Source: Mucilaginibacter terrenus (GTDB lineage: Bacteria > Bacteroidota > Bacteroidia > Sphingobacteriales > Sphingobacteriaceae). Taken from it: a DNA stretch of 64,000 bases. Shown here in pieces: positions 1 through 7,985 of this stretch. Each line of letters begins with the position of its first letter. Positions within the stretch are counted from its first letter, which is position 1. The translations under genes and the position numbers were made by a program. The notes under the pieces were generated by a model that saw only the letters and a list, made by a program, of their open reading frames with translations, was not told the DNA's origin and made no database searches. Location of the stretch: assembly GCF_003432065.1 (NCBI RefSeq), contig NZ_QWDE01000001.1, forward strand, positions 2,232,001-2,296,000. Reading direction: 5' to 3'.

Positions 1-995
1 ATAAGATCGGCAAGACACTGGGCAACTACGCGGCGGCGTTCAGTAAAATAGAATCTCAAAGCTGGTCCGCGGAGCTAAATATTGGACTGGCACAAAAGCT
101 AAAGGCCAATCAAACTTCGACGAACATTAAAGAGCTTTCCAAACTCATTAATAAGCTCAACTATCATCTAAACATGATTGTGGGCGTTATACTCAACGCA
201 TTCCTGCTGTGGGATATTCGCCAGATCATTGCTATAGAGAACTGGAAACGCGCTAACTGCGAATACGTAGAAGAAGCCTTTGACGTAATTGCTGAGTTCG
301 AAGCACTTATCAGCCTGTCATCGTTAGCTACTAATTATCCAACGTGGGCTTATCCTAATATAGTCGAAAGCGATGGTTATACTTTAACGGCCACTAACAT
401 AGCTCACCCGCTTATCCGCACTAACCCTGTAGCAAATGATTATGAGCTGAATAACAGCTTCAGCATAGATATCATCACCGGCAGCAATATGGCGGGAAAA
501 AGTACCTTCCTGCGCACTATTGGCATTAATACGGTACTTGCGCTGGCAGGCGCAACGGTGTATGCTACTGCTATGCGCGTTTCCGTGATACGGGTGGTTA
601 CCTACATGCGCATTAAGGATTCCCTTAACGAGAGCACCTCCACCTTTAAGGCCGAGCTCGACCGCCTGCAAATGCTGCTTGCAGCTGTAGAGAACGAAGA
701 CCACGTATTCTTCCTGATTGATGAAATGCTGCGCGGTACCAACTCCGTTGACAAATACCTAGGGTCTAAAGCGGTAATAGAACAGCTCATCAGCAAGAAA
801 GGCGTTGGCATGGTGGCCACGCACGACCTGCAAATAGCGCGGTTAGAAGACACCTACCCCAAATACGTACGCAACTACTACTTTGATATACAGGTGCAGG
901 AAGGCGAAATGCTGTTCGACTATAAGCTGAAGCACGGCGAATGCAAGACCTTTAATGCGTCACTCCTACTCAAGCGCATAGGCATAAACTTCTAA
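1..995 (+). CDS. MutS-family DNA mismatch repair ATPase, 3' part
   Basis: The open frame runs in from the left edge (frame of base 3), so the N-terminus lies outside the window. The visible part is the lever/clamp helices followed by the MutS domain V ABC-type ATPase. The Walker A motif TGSNMAGKST is at bases 477-506, the Walker B motif FFLIDE near 709-726, followed by the MutS signature RGTNS and the H-loop ATHD near 820. The helix before the ATPase contains a hydrophobic stretch (IVGVILNAFLLW) like the shorter MutS-related proteins of Bacteroidota, which lack the mismatch-reading domain I; this suggests a MutS-like protein rather than canonical MutS, but the missing N-terminus prevents a firm choice. 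An internal ATG at 174 is not the start because coding potential continues upstream of it. Confidence 0.9.
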   Translation, partial: KIGKTLGNYAAAFSKIESQSWSAELNIGLAQKLKANQTSTNIKELSKLINKLNYHLNMIVGVILNAFLLWDIRQIIAIENWKRANCEYVEEAFDVIAEFEALISLSSLATNYPTWAYPNIVESDGYTLTATNIAHPLIRTNPVANDYELNNSFSIDIITGSNMAGKSTFLRTIGINTVLALAGATVYATAMRVSVIRVVTYMRIKDSLNESTSTFKAELDRLQMLLAAVENEDHVFFLIDEMLRGTNSVDKYLGSKAVIEQLISKKGVGMVATHDLQIARLEDTYPKYVRNYYFDIQVQEGEMLFDYKLKHGECKTFNASLLLKRIGINF

Positions 996-1001
996 ACACA
1001 C

Positions 1002-1041
1002 TGTAACACTAAAAAGGGTGTTACACCTGTTACACTTTTTT
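1002..1041 (+). terminator. Hairpin with T-run after the MutS-like gene
   Basis: TGTAACAC (1002-1009) pairs with GTGTTACA (1018-1025), followed by a second TGTTACAC and a run of six T. It lies 7 nt after the stop codon and fits a Rho-independent terminator, although the stem is AT-rich. Bases 1018-1041 are shared exactly with another intergenic region at 41563-41586. Confidence 0.45.
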
Positions 1042-1160
1042 CAGAGTCAAATTCATCAAGATTCTGTTTTACAGTTAATTACAGAATATAGATGTTTAAA
1101 CATGTTACAGTTTTCGGAAGTATGTTACGGTTTTTTTGCACTTTTTGGCTGATGTTACAG
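1018..1160. repeat. Dispersed GTTACA-rich intergenic element, copy 1
   Basis: The first 24 bases are identical to 41563-41586, and about 90 bases further on both copies carry a matching block beginning CATGTTACAG. Between them the two copies share an ACAGTTA stretch. Copy 1 sits between two convergent genes. The motif TGTTACA recurs five times here. Nothing else is seen in 996-1288. Confidence 0.55.
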
Positions 1161-1288
1161 CAAGCTTAGTGGCTGTGAGTAGCCGGCAGTAACACTTCAG
1201 CTGGTAACAATCTTTTAATACACTAGCCGGTATGAAACGCCGAAATTACTTGCGGAGCCAGACGAAAGTAAAACATTTGGTACTGTAA

Positions 1289-1789
1289 CTACTCGTAATA
1301 ATATGTTTTAACAGCTTGTTCGGTTTTGTTTGTTGCTTTATTAAAGTAAAACGCTACAATACGAAATGCTATTTTTTGATAAAGTAATGATGAAATAAAA
1401 TAAGCGGTTTGATAAGGAATGTTTGAGCACTTTATCACCCCGCTTGGCGTTGCCAGTTTTGTTGAGGTTGAAAACAGTACACGGTTAAAATGCCATCGGT
1501 TACCAGTTGCGGACTTAACTGTCGAGCTTGGCTGTAATAGTTCTTCTACGTAAATTTGCAACACTCCATTTGTATTAACCGCTCGTTTATCAATGGTTAT
1601 CTCGAAGTCCAGGTTCTCTGGTTTAGACCAATAAGGAGTTTCTCCTATAAAAGTAAAAGGCCGCCTAACGGTTGTTCTTTGCGTGACTGTATCACGATAA
1701 AATATCCTGAACAACTTTATCTCCTGAGCAGAGGCTGTTTGGCATGTGAATAAGATTAAGACAGTGGCAAAAGTGATTAATGATTTCAT
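1289..1789 (-). CDS. Secreted protein of unknown function (166 aa)
   Basis: I do not recognise a family. The N-terminus is a clear Sec signal peptide (MKSLITFATVLILFTCQTASA with cleavage before QEIK), so the mature chain of about 145 residues is exported. It is rich in aromatic and beta-forming residues and ends in YYYE, suggesting a small beta-sandwich in the periplasm or on the surface. It is the last of a run of minus-strand exported proteins in an AT-rich stretch and is followed by the GTTACA-rich intergenic element. The ATG at 1789 is the only start that places the signal peptide at the N-terminus. Confidence 0.65.
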   Translation of the reverse strand: MKSLITFATVLILFTCQTASAQEIKLFRIFYRDTVTQRTTVRRPFTFIGETPYWSKPENLDFEITIDKRAVNTNGVLQIYVEELLQPSSTVKSATGNRWHFNRVLFSTSTKLATPSGVIKCSNIPYQTAYFISSLLYQKIAFRIVAFYFNKATNKTEQAVKTYYYE

Positions 1790-1903
1790 TTACTTATTGG
1801 GTGTAAAATGATCTTGTGTTAGCGATAGCGACGATGTGTAGTGAAGCTAATGTATAAACCGGAGAATAAATCCACCACGACAGGTGACAACAAGTAATTG
1901 CAA

Positions 1904-2932
1904 CTATTCAATAATGAATTCATTCGATTTAGTCGCGATGAGTTTCCTCTTTTTAAAATTAGCCAGAATGACTTGGTTTACCGGCAGAAATTTCCCTTCC
2001 ATACAACGATAGCTTTTAGCACCTGAAAGCAAATAAATACTTTTCTTATCAGGCTGATCAGCTAGTAGAAAAGATGTAAACTCATTACATTGATCTAAGT
2101 CTGATGGTGTTAAATTGAATACTTCTTCATCAATGTTCTTGTTAATATCAAATGCGCGCAACTTAGAATTATCAGTGTTGCCATTATAGTATAAAAGAGT
2201 GGACTTATCAGCACAAAACAGTGCATGGTTGTTGAACGCTAGGTGGTTGGACAGGACCTTAAGGGAATTTGTTTTAATCGACAAATGATATAAGAGGTTC
2301 GAGGTATTAAAGAACACCGCTTGTCTTCGTTTAAATATCTTAGCTTTTGAATTATCGATGTTAGATGAATTTAGCTTGATGGGCCGACTGTAAACTACCT
2401 CTTTTGTTGGCATTTTAAGCAGTTCCACTTTGCTAAGTTTGCTGACTATAACCTGCGTTAAAACAGCTACTGTAGAATCCGTATAATCAAAGTCTACATC
2501 TTGGATAAAGGTATTATTACTATAACTGAGCCAAGGCTTCAGCCTCTTTCTTTTAGGATTGTACTCATATAAAGTGTTACCATAATATAAATAAAATAGA
2601 GAGTCTGCATACGAAAATCCATCGACAGCATTGATACCCTCAAAGTGCTTTACAATAGTTGACATATTTGATTTGAGGTCAAAAAGTTCAACTGTTCCCG
2701 GAACAATTTCATCTTCATCCACACTGTCGGCTTTAACAAGTAGTATGTAATCAGAATTAGAAGAAATAAACCTTCCCTTTAGTTGAGTCTTTCTTAACGG
2801 CGCTATTTGCTGTTTTAGGGTTTCAGGTACGTGTTTTTTAACGTCTTTACAGCAACTAAAAAATACAATTAACAGGCAAAGCGATAAACAACAGAAAGTA
2901 TTTATATCAACTGGATGAGTTCTTATTTTCAT
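1904..2932 (-). CDS. Putative lipoprotein, beta-propeller-like (342 aa)
   Basis: Function unknown. The N-terminal 32 residues carry a hydrophobic segment ending FFSCCKD, which resembles a lipobox with lipidation at Cys 27 or 28. The rest is a string of repeated beta-rich units with the pattern of a receptor-like six-bladed propeller (for example AVDGFSYADSLFYLYYGNTLYEYN and similar later blocks), but no blade signature is strong enough to name a family. Codon use is AT-rich compared with leuS or the sugar genes nearby. It probably reports or binds something at the cell surface; this is inference only. Confidence 0.6.
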   Translation of the reverse strand: MKIRTHPVDINTFCCLSLCLLIVFFSCCKDVKKHVPETLKQQIAPLRKTQLKGRFISSNSDYILLVKADSVDEDEIVPGTVELFDLKSNMSTIVKHFEGINAVDGFSYADSLFYLYYGNTLYEYNPKRKRLKPWLSYSNNTFIQDVDFDYTDSTVAVLTQVIVSKLSKVELLKMPTKEVVYSRPIKLNSSNIDNSKAKIFKRRQAVFFNTSNLLYHLSIKTNSLKVLSNHLAFNNHALFCADKSTLLYYNGNTDNSKLRAFDINKNIDEEVFNLTPSDLDQCNEFTSFLLADQPDKKSIYLLSGAKSYRCMEGKFLPVNQVILANFKKRKLIATKSNEFIIE

Positions 2933-3101
2933 AATAAGCTGTAATATTCATAAGATTTAAGGATTAATTTGAAACAAATCACAACCAGATGGAATGGTAG
3001 TTCCCTGGTCTTCATAATCTTTAGTTCTTTAACATCTGTTTAGTATCATTTATAGCATTAAAATATCACGACGCTGATTGAATCAACTTTCTATAATCCC
3101 A

Positions 3102-3599
3102 TCATTGCAAAAAAACTGCATTAACCTCAGAATGATTGTCCTTATTGACCTTAAGCTCGCTTTCGTATGGCGGAGACTGAATCATTCTGACGTTTTTAAA
3201 ACTCCCAGATAGACTATCCATCCAATGTATGGCGCTGACGTTGTCAAAATCATCTGTTTCATGTTTAAACTTGTGAGATATCGTTATATGTCTGTTTGCT
3301 TTAACGACTTTAAAAAAACCGTATTCCCTGAATAATTCCACGTGATCAGATTCAAAAATCAGATAAGCCCGGAACCCGCCATCGAACCCTCCCCAATTTA
3401 TTTTTATGTCAGGATCTTTATCCTCGCCTTCTTTTACTACGCCAAACCAGAAATAGGAATTTGATGACTTGTCTATTCGTGTAATTACCATATCTCCATA
3501 TCGATACTCAACTTTCTTATCTATTTGGTTGCACCCAAGCAACAAGATCAAAGAAAATGCAATAATCACTTTTAAGCTGGTGATTAGATTAGACCTCAT
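3102..3599 (-). CDS. Putative lipoprotein (165 aa)
   Basis: Unrecognised exported protein. The N-terminus has a basic n-region, a hydrophobic core and the lipobox LLLGCNQ, predicting SpII processing at Cys 23 and anchoring in the inner or outer membrane. The mature part is charged and mixed alpha/beta (block KINWGGFDGGFRAYLIFESD near the middle). It is one of four consecutive minus-strand lipoproteins; the gap to the gene upstream of it (starting at 4036) is only 50 nt, so the two may be co-transcribed. Confidence 0.65.
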   Translation of the reverse strand: MRSNLITSLKVIIAFSLILLLGCNQIDKKVEYRYGDMVITRIDKSSNSYFWFGVVKEGEDKDPDIKINWGGFDGGFRAYLIFESDHVELFREYGFFKVVKANRHITISHKFKHETDDFDNVSAIHWMDSLSGSFKNVRMIQSPPYESELKVNKDNHSEVNAVFLQ

Positions 3600-3649
3600 A
3601 ATTTACATAAAAAATGACTGGATAATTCCATTCTCTGATGATACTAAAA

Positions 3650-4036
3650 CTATGGTTGGTCATAATAAACTTTTTCAGCTTGCTCTTTCTGATCAAAGCA
3701 AGTAACAGGCAGTGAAATAGTTGTGTTTTTACGTTTAATTATTGTGTTATATTGACCAACCTTTTTAATGATGGTATCTCCCGGTTTAAATTGCATGTAA
3801 ATTTGACTCAATTGCCCACTTCCCTCGTATACTTCTATAGGTTCATTTGTATGAAGATCATTTCCATACAGATATATTAATGGGCCGTTACGAAAAGCCG
3901 ATTTATAAATAATAGCAAACTGCACCTTATTTTTGTAACCATTTGCCCACTTTGTACAATCAAATTTTTCGTCGCAGGCGCTCAACACCATTATCAAGCA
4001 TAAAAAAAAATGTAAATGCCTTGAAGTTGATCTCAT
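3650..4036 (-). CDS. Small lipoprotein, paralogue of the next gene upstream (128 aa)
   Basis: Function unknown. The signal sequence ends in the lipobox VLSACDE. The C-terminal half aligns with the protein encoded at 4107-4475: both have LYG followed by an acidic stretch, then a hydrophobic strand leading to GDTIIK, a G-x-Y block and LP about 15 residues later. The pattern suggests a single small beta-sandwich domain duplicated in tandem. The gap to the paralogue is 70 nt on the same strand. Confidence 0.65.
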   Translation of the reverse strand: MRSTSRHLHFFLCLIMVLSACDEKFDCTKWANGYKNKVQFAIIYKSAFRNGPLIYLYGNDLHTNEPIEVYEGSGQLSQIYMQFKPGDTIIKKVGQYNTIIKRKNTTISLPVTCFDQKEQAEKVYYDQP

Positions 4037-4106
4037 CTTAAATCCTTTGTTTCGTCTTTCATGTAAAAGATTGCTTTGTCTAAATTCAGCAATTCTAAAT
4101 AAGGGG

Positions 4107-4475
4107 TTAATAGTTTCGAACAGTATCCGCTATCTTATTTCCGGAATATTCAAAAGGCAAATCTTTTACCCCATTTTTGTTCTTTATATGCATTGTGTAT
4201 TTTCCTTTAGGCTTAATGATGGTATCCCCAATATGAATGGTATCATACATTTTCAACAAATAACCTGTTGCATTCATGAATGATGTATCATCATTATTGT
4301 CTAAACGTCGTCCATACAACGTCACGTCGCGTTGCTTATCACTTTTATCTGTTATGACCATATTCAAATCAACGTGATCTTTCCAATAATCAAAAATGTC
4401 TTTTGGTGTGGCTTCCTGTCCGCATCCTAATAAGGTGACACAAATAATAAAAAGTAGTACTAAGGTTTTTTTCAT
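4107..4475 (-). CDS. Small lipoprotein, tandem paralogue (122 aa)
   Basis: Function unknown. A short signal peptide ends in TLLGCGQE, a good lipobox with Cys 18 as the lipidated residue. The mature protein is about 105 residues and shares the LYG...GDTIIK...LP scaffold with its downstream neighbour, while the regions between are divergent, so the duplication is old. It is the promoter-proximal member of the lipoprotein block and is separated from the TonB-dependent receptor gene by a strong terminator at 4585-4624. Confidence 0.65.
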   Translation of the reverse strand: MKKTLVLLFIICVTLLGCGQEATPKDIFDYWKDHVDLNMVITDKSDKQRDVTLYGRRLDNNDDTSFMNATGYLLKMYDTIHIGDTIIKPKGKYTMHIKNKNGVKDLPFEYSGNKIADTVRNY

Positions 4476-4584
4476 CTAAATATTAACAACAAGTTCAATA
4501 TAAACAATATCCGGTTAAGCTGCTATTATCAAGCCTCGTCAGTGCAGTAGGTTCCGATCAACGAGTCTGTTTAAGAGCAATCTT

Positions 4585-4624
4585 AAACAAAGAAAGCCCC
4601 CCATTCGGGAGGCTTTCTTTGTTT
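4585..4624 (-). terminator. Strong Rho-independent terminator of the TonB-receptor gene
   Basis: A 14-bp perfect outer stem (AAACAAAGAAAGCC with GGCTTTCTTTGTTT) continues, after one C-A mismatch, into CCC/GGG with an ATTC loop. It lies 20 nt past the stop codon of the minus-strand receptor gene and is near symmetrical, so it could also act on the other strand. Confidence 0.85.
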
Positions 4625-4644
4625 AATGATATTGTTGGCACAGA

Positions 4645-7122
4645 TTACCTGCCGCCGGCTGGTGCGCCGCCGCCCATGCCGCCCTGGTCGCCTTGTTTAA
4701 GGTCATCGTTGTTAACGCCTTTTTTAGGCTGCTGGCCGCTAAAGTTTAACTTACCAAAGCTGTAGCTAAATGTGATACCGTATGAACGGAAAGGCAATGC
4801 AAAATTGCTTCTCTGGCTAAAGCCAGGGCTTGTAGTGCTAGACCTGAAGTTTTTGTACTCCGAGAAAGGGTTAAGTACGTTCAGGCCAACTGACATTTTC
4901 TTTTGCATGAACTGCCTGCGTGCACCAAAACCAAGGATGCTGAACGCAGGTTGCTGACCCTGTATGGTACGGCGCGCTCCGCTGCCAAATGCAAACGCCT
5001 CTAACAGGAAGCTTTTTGGCAATGTTGCAGTTGCACGCAGGAAGCCGTTATATTGAATATAAGTTCCGTTCTGGCTTTGCTGTGCTATAAACCTGCCTGT
5101 AGGATCGGGCTTGTAGGTGTAAGCGTTAATACTACCTATTATGGTGATAGCTTTTATCGGGTTGATGGTACCAAAAAAGCTACCGCCAAAGGAATTGTTG
5201 TTACCCACGTTCTGGAAAACGGTGTTAGTGATCAGCCTGTTGTTAAACGTAAGGGTATCAGATATACCTTCAATTAAACCTGATGTACGTTTATAGTATA
5301 CAGACAGGTTTAAGATAGAGGTTTTAATAAAGCTATTCAGACCCAGTTCAATTGTTTGCGATACTTCCGGACTAAGCTCGGGGTTACCCTGCTGGAAGTT
5401 CTGAGGGTTGCTCCTGTTCTGGAACGGGTTCAGGAACTGCAAGCTTGGGCGGGTAATACGCTTTGAATAAGATAACTTCAGCGTATTAGTCGCATTAACC
5501 TTTTTCTGGATAGTCAAGCTCGGGATCCAGGTGTTATAATTTTGATTGAACGGGGTAAGCGATTGCGTAGTGCTGATCGGCTCACCGGTAATGTCAGTAT
5601 TCTCTAAACGCAAACCTGTTAATACCGACCAACCTTTGGTAAGAGTGGTGGTCAATACGCCATAACCTGCAAACACGTTTTGATCGTAGTTGTACTGGTT
5701 AGTCAATGAGTCGTTAAGTACCAGGTTGCCGCCATTAAAGTTATAATAGTCTGACACGCTGTTTAACCTGCGGAAGATAGATTTACCACCTGCTTCTAAC
5801 TTAAACGTTTTATTTATTGGCAAGGTGTAATCTACCTGGAAGGTATACTCGTTGTTCTTACCATCAATGTTATTTTTCACGTCAGCATAAACGGCGCTGT
5901 AATCGTTCGTATAATCTGTAAGACCGGTATTGTGGCTCCACTGCGTGGACAGGCTAAGTTCGTGGCCCTCTTTTTTGAACTTATGCGTGTAATCCAAGTT
6001 CCAGTCAAAACCATTAATTTGGTTGTTGTTGTTGCTGTTTACAGAGTAAGGAGCGTTGGACATGGTGTTACTGAAACCATCTGTAGCAAACCTGATCTGG
6101 TTGAACTTGAACGTGGTATTAATGCTATTAAAACCGTTGAACTGGTAACCGGCACCTACCGAGCCTACCAATGCATGCCTTTTCAGCCTGCTTTCGCCGG
6201 TTGTAATTACCGAATCTATATTGGCACCTTCACCAAAATACTGCCTGAAATCTGTTTTAGATGTTTGCGGCCATGATGCGTTGCCACCAATGTTCGCATT
6301 TAGGTTAAACCTGTTCTTGTTATAGGCAAGGTTCGCATTACCGTTATTTTGACGGGTACCTACCGCGGTGTTGATACCGCCGCTAAAGCCTGATACGTTT
6401 GACTGCTTGGTAACGATGTTGATGATACCTGCAGAACCTTCTGCATCATACTTTGCAGATGGAGAAGTGATCACCTCGATGTTCTTGATCTGGCTGGCCG
6501 GAATAGACTTTAATACGTCGCTTAAGCTGGCCGAAGTAGCGCCTGATGGCTTACCGTTGATCAGCACGCGCACGTTCTGGTCGCCACGTACAGATACGTT
6601 GCCATTAATATCTACCGATACCAACGGCACTTTAGACAACAGGTCGGTAGCGGTACCACCTGCTGCGGTGAGGTCCTTCTCGGCATTGTAAACAATCTTA
6701 TCAATCTTGTTTTCGATGATCGCCTGCTGACCAACTACCTGTACTTCTTTCAAAGCACGTGCGCTAGGCGACAAAATAATATTACCCAGGTTAAAGTCCG
6801 GCTTGCCGGCTGTTGTAGTAATAGGATCGATAGTTTTTGATTGGTAACCCAGGAACGACACTACAATTTTGTAGTTACCGGTGCTCAGGTTATCGAAAGA
6901 AAACTTACCCTTATCATCGGTAAGTACACCGTTCTTTGGCACGGTGCCTTTGCTGCTGAAAAGGCTGATGGTAGCATAGTCAACCGGCTTTTTGGTAAGC
7001 GAATCGATTATGGTACCGCTTATCTTTCCTTTAATACCGGAGCCGCCACCGCCTACGCCGAATTGCGCTTTGGCCGTGTAAGAAGCACAGAATATTATCA
7101 AAAGTAAAATTATACGTCTCAT
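4645..7122 (-). CDS. TonB-dependent outer membrane receptor (825 aa)
   Basis: Outer-membrane protein with an N-terminal signal peptide (cleaved after TAKA), a carboxypeptidase-regulatory-like beta-sandwich (about residues 32-125, containing GKISGTIIDSLTKKPVDYA and KGKFSFDNLSTGNYK), a TonB plug (about 140-240, with PLVSVDINGNVSVRGDQNVRVLINGKP) and a C-terminal barrel of the OMP_b-brl_3 type. This architecture is common in Bacteroidota and differs from SusC, which carries a longer plug signature; no SusD partner is adjacent, so the substrate cannot be told. The tail GGMGGGAPAGGR is unusually glycine-rich and extends past the expected terminal barrel strand. The gene stands alone between a terminator and the tandem repeat block. 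Confidence 0.9.
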   Translation of the reverse strand: MRRIILLLIIFCASYTAKAQFGVGGGGSGIKGKISGTIIDSLTKKPVDYATISLFSSKGTVPKNGVLTDDKGKFSFDNLSTGNYKIVVSFLGYQSKTIDPITTTAGKPDFNLGNIILSPSARALKEVQVVGQQAIIENKIDKIVYNAEKDLTAAGGTATDLLSKVPLVSVDINGNVSVRGDQNVRVLINGKPSGATSASLSDVLKSIPASQIKNIEVITSPSAKYDAEGSAGIINIVTKQSNVSGFSGGINTAVGTRQNNGNANLAYNKNRFNLNANIGGNASWPQTSKTDFRQYFGEGANIDSVITTGESRLKRHALVGSVGAGYQFNGFNSINTTFKFNQIRFATDGFSNTMSNAPYSVNSNNNNQINGFDWNLDYTHKFKKEGHELSLSTQWSHNTGLTDYTNDYSAVYADVKNNIDGKNNEYTFQVDYTLPINKTFKLEAGGKSIFRRLNSVSDYYNFNGGNLVLNDSLTNQYNYDQNVFAGYGVLTTTLTKGWSVLTGLRLENTDITGEPISTTQSLTPFNQNYNTWIPSLTIQKKVNATNTLKLSYSKRITRPSLQFLNPFQNRSNPQNFQQGNPELSPEVSQTIELGLNSFIKTSILNLSVYYKRTSGLIEGISDTLTFNNRLITNTVFQNVGNNNSFGGSFFGTINPIKAITIIGSINAYTYKPDPTGRFIAQQSQNGTYIQYNGFLRATATLPKSFLLEAFAFGSGARRTIQGQQPAFSILGFGARRQFMQKKMSVGLNVLNPFSEYKNFRSSTTSPGFSQRSNFALPFRSYGITFSYSFGKLNFSGQQPKKGVNNDDLKQGDQGGMGGGAPAGGR

Positions 7123-7225
7123 ATTTGTTGATTTTGGTAATTGGAGGCGAAATTGCCTAAAATGTTACAGGCAAATTTCCCTTTTATGTAAAATAGTTAT
7201 AACTGTAATGTATATGTTACACTAA

Positions 7226-7981
7226 CTCACCCCCCTGCCTCTTTCTCCACTTTGTGGAAAGAGGGGGTGCTATCAGTAGATGTTTTTTATCAATGTTTTT
7301 TAACCCTCTTTGCGCAAAGCGGAGTGAGGGTCGACGGCGAAGCACGTCGGGGTGAGTTGATCCGCGATCGCTTTGCGAGCCGACTCACCCCCTCCCCCCT
7401 CTCTCCACTTCGTGGAAAGAGGGGGCTATCAATAGATGTTTTTTACCAATCTTTTTTAACCCTCTTTGCGCAAAGCGGAGTTGAGGGTCAACTGCGAAGC
7501 ATGTCGGGGTGAGTTGATCCGCGATCGCTTTGCGAGCCGACTCACCCCCCTGCCCCCTCTCTCCACTTTGTGGAAAGAGGGGGTGCTATCAATGAATGTT
7601 TTTACCGATTTCTTTTAACCCTCGTTGCGCAAAGCAGAGTGAGGGTCTACGGCGAAGCACGTCGGGGTGAGTTGATCCGCGATCGCTTTGCGAGCCGACT
7701 CAACCCCTGCCCCCTCTCTCCACTTCGTGGAAAGAGGGGGTGCTGTTATGTGGTGATTTTAATTTCTTTTTTCTTGCCCTCGTTGCGCAAAGCGGAGTGA
7801 GGGTCGACGGCGAAGCAAATCGGGGTGAGTTGATCCGCGGTCGCTTTGCGAGCCGACTGCCCCTCTCTCCACTTCATGGAAAGAGGGGGTGCTGTTATGT
7901 GGTGATTTCAATTTCTTTTTTCTTACCCTCTTTGCGCGAAGCGGAGAGAGGGTCGACGGCGAAGAACGTCGGGGTGAGTTG
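7226..7981. repeat. Five tandem copies of a ~158-bp hairpin-rich repeat
   Basis: Units begin at 7226, 7384, 7541, 7699 and 7857 (lengths 158, 157, 158, 158; the last is cut short near 7981). Each unit contains, in order, a CTCACCCC start, a hairpin of CCCCTCTCTCCAC with GTGGAAAGAGGGG, a variable AT-rich arm, a hairpin of ACCCTC with GAGGGT around TTGCGCAAAGCGG, a small CGACG...CGTCG stem, then GGGGTGAGTTGATCCGCG and TCGCTTTGCGAGCCGA. The fill between the hairpins differs most between copies, as expected for structural selection or copying of hairpins rather than of protein. Frames through it encode repeated SPLRGKRG peptides that are by-products. It fills the gap between the receptor gene and leuS. 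Confidence 0.9.
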
Positions 7982-7985
7982 GCGC

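Noticed and set aside
384..853. Two minus-strand open frames inside the MutS-like gene
   Set aside because: Shadows of a conserved ATPase frame.
4645..7122. SusC-type receptor of a polysaccharide utilisation locus
   Set aside because: No SusD partner, and plug and length match the shorter OMP_b-brl_3 family.
7226..7981. CRISPR array
   Set aside because: Units are about 158 bp with internal hairpins and no short identical repeats with unique spacers; no cas genes nearby.
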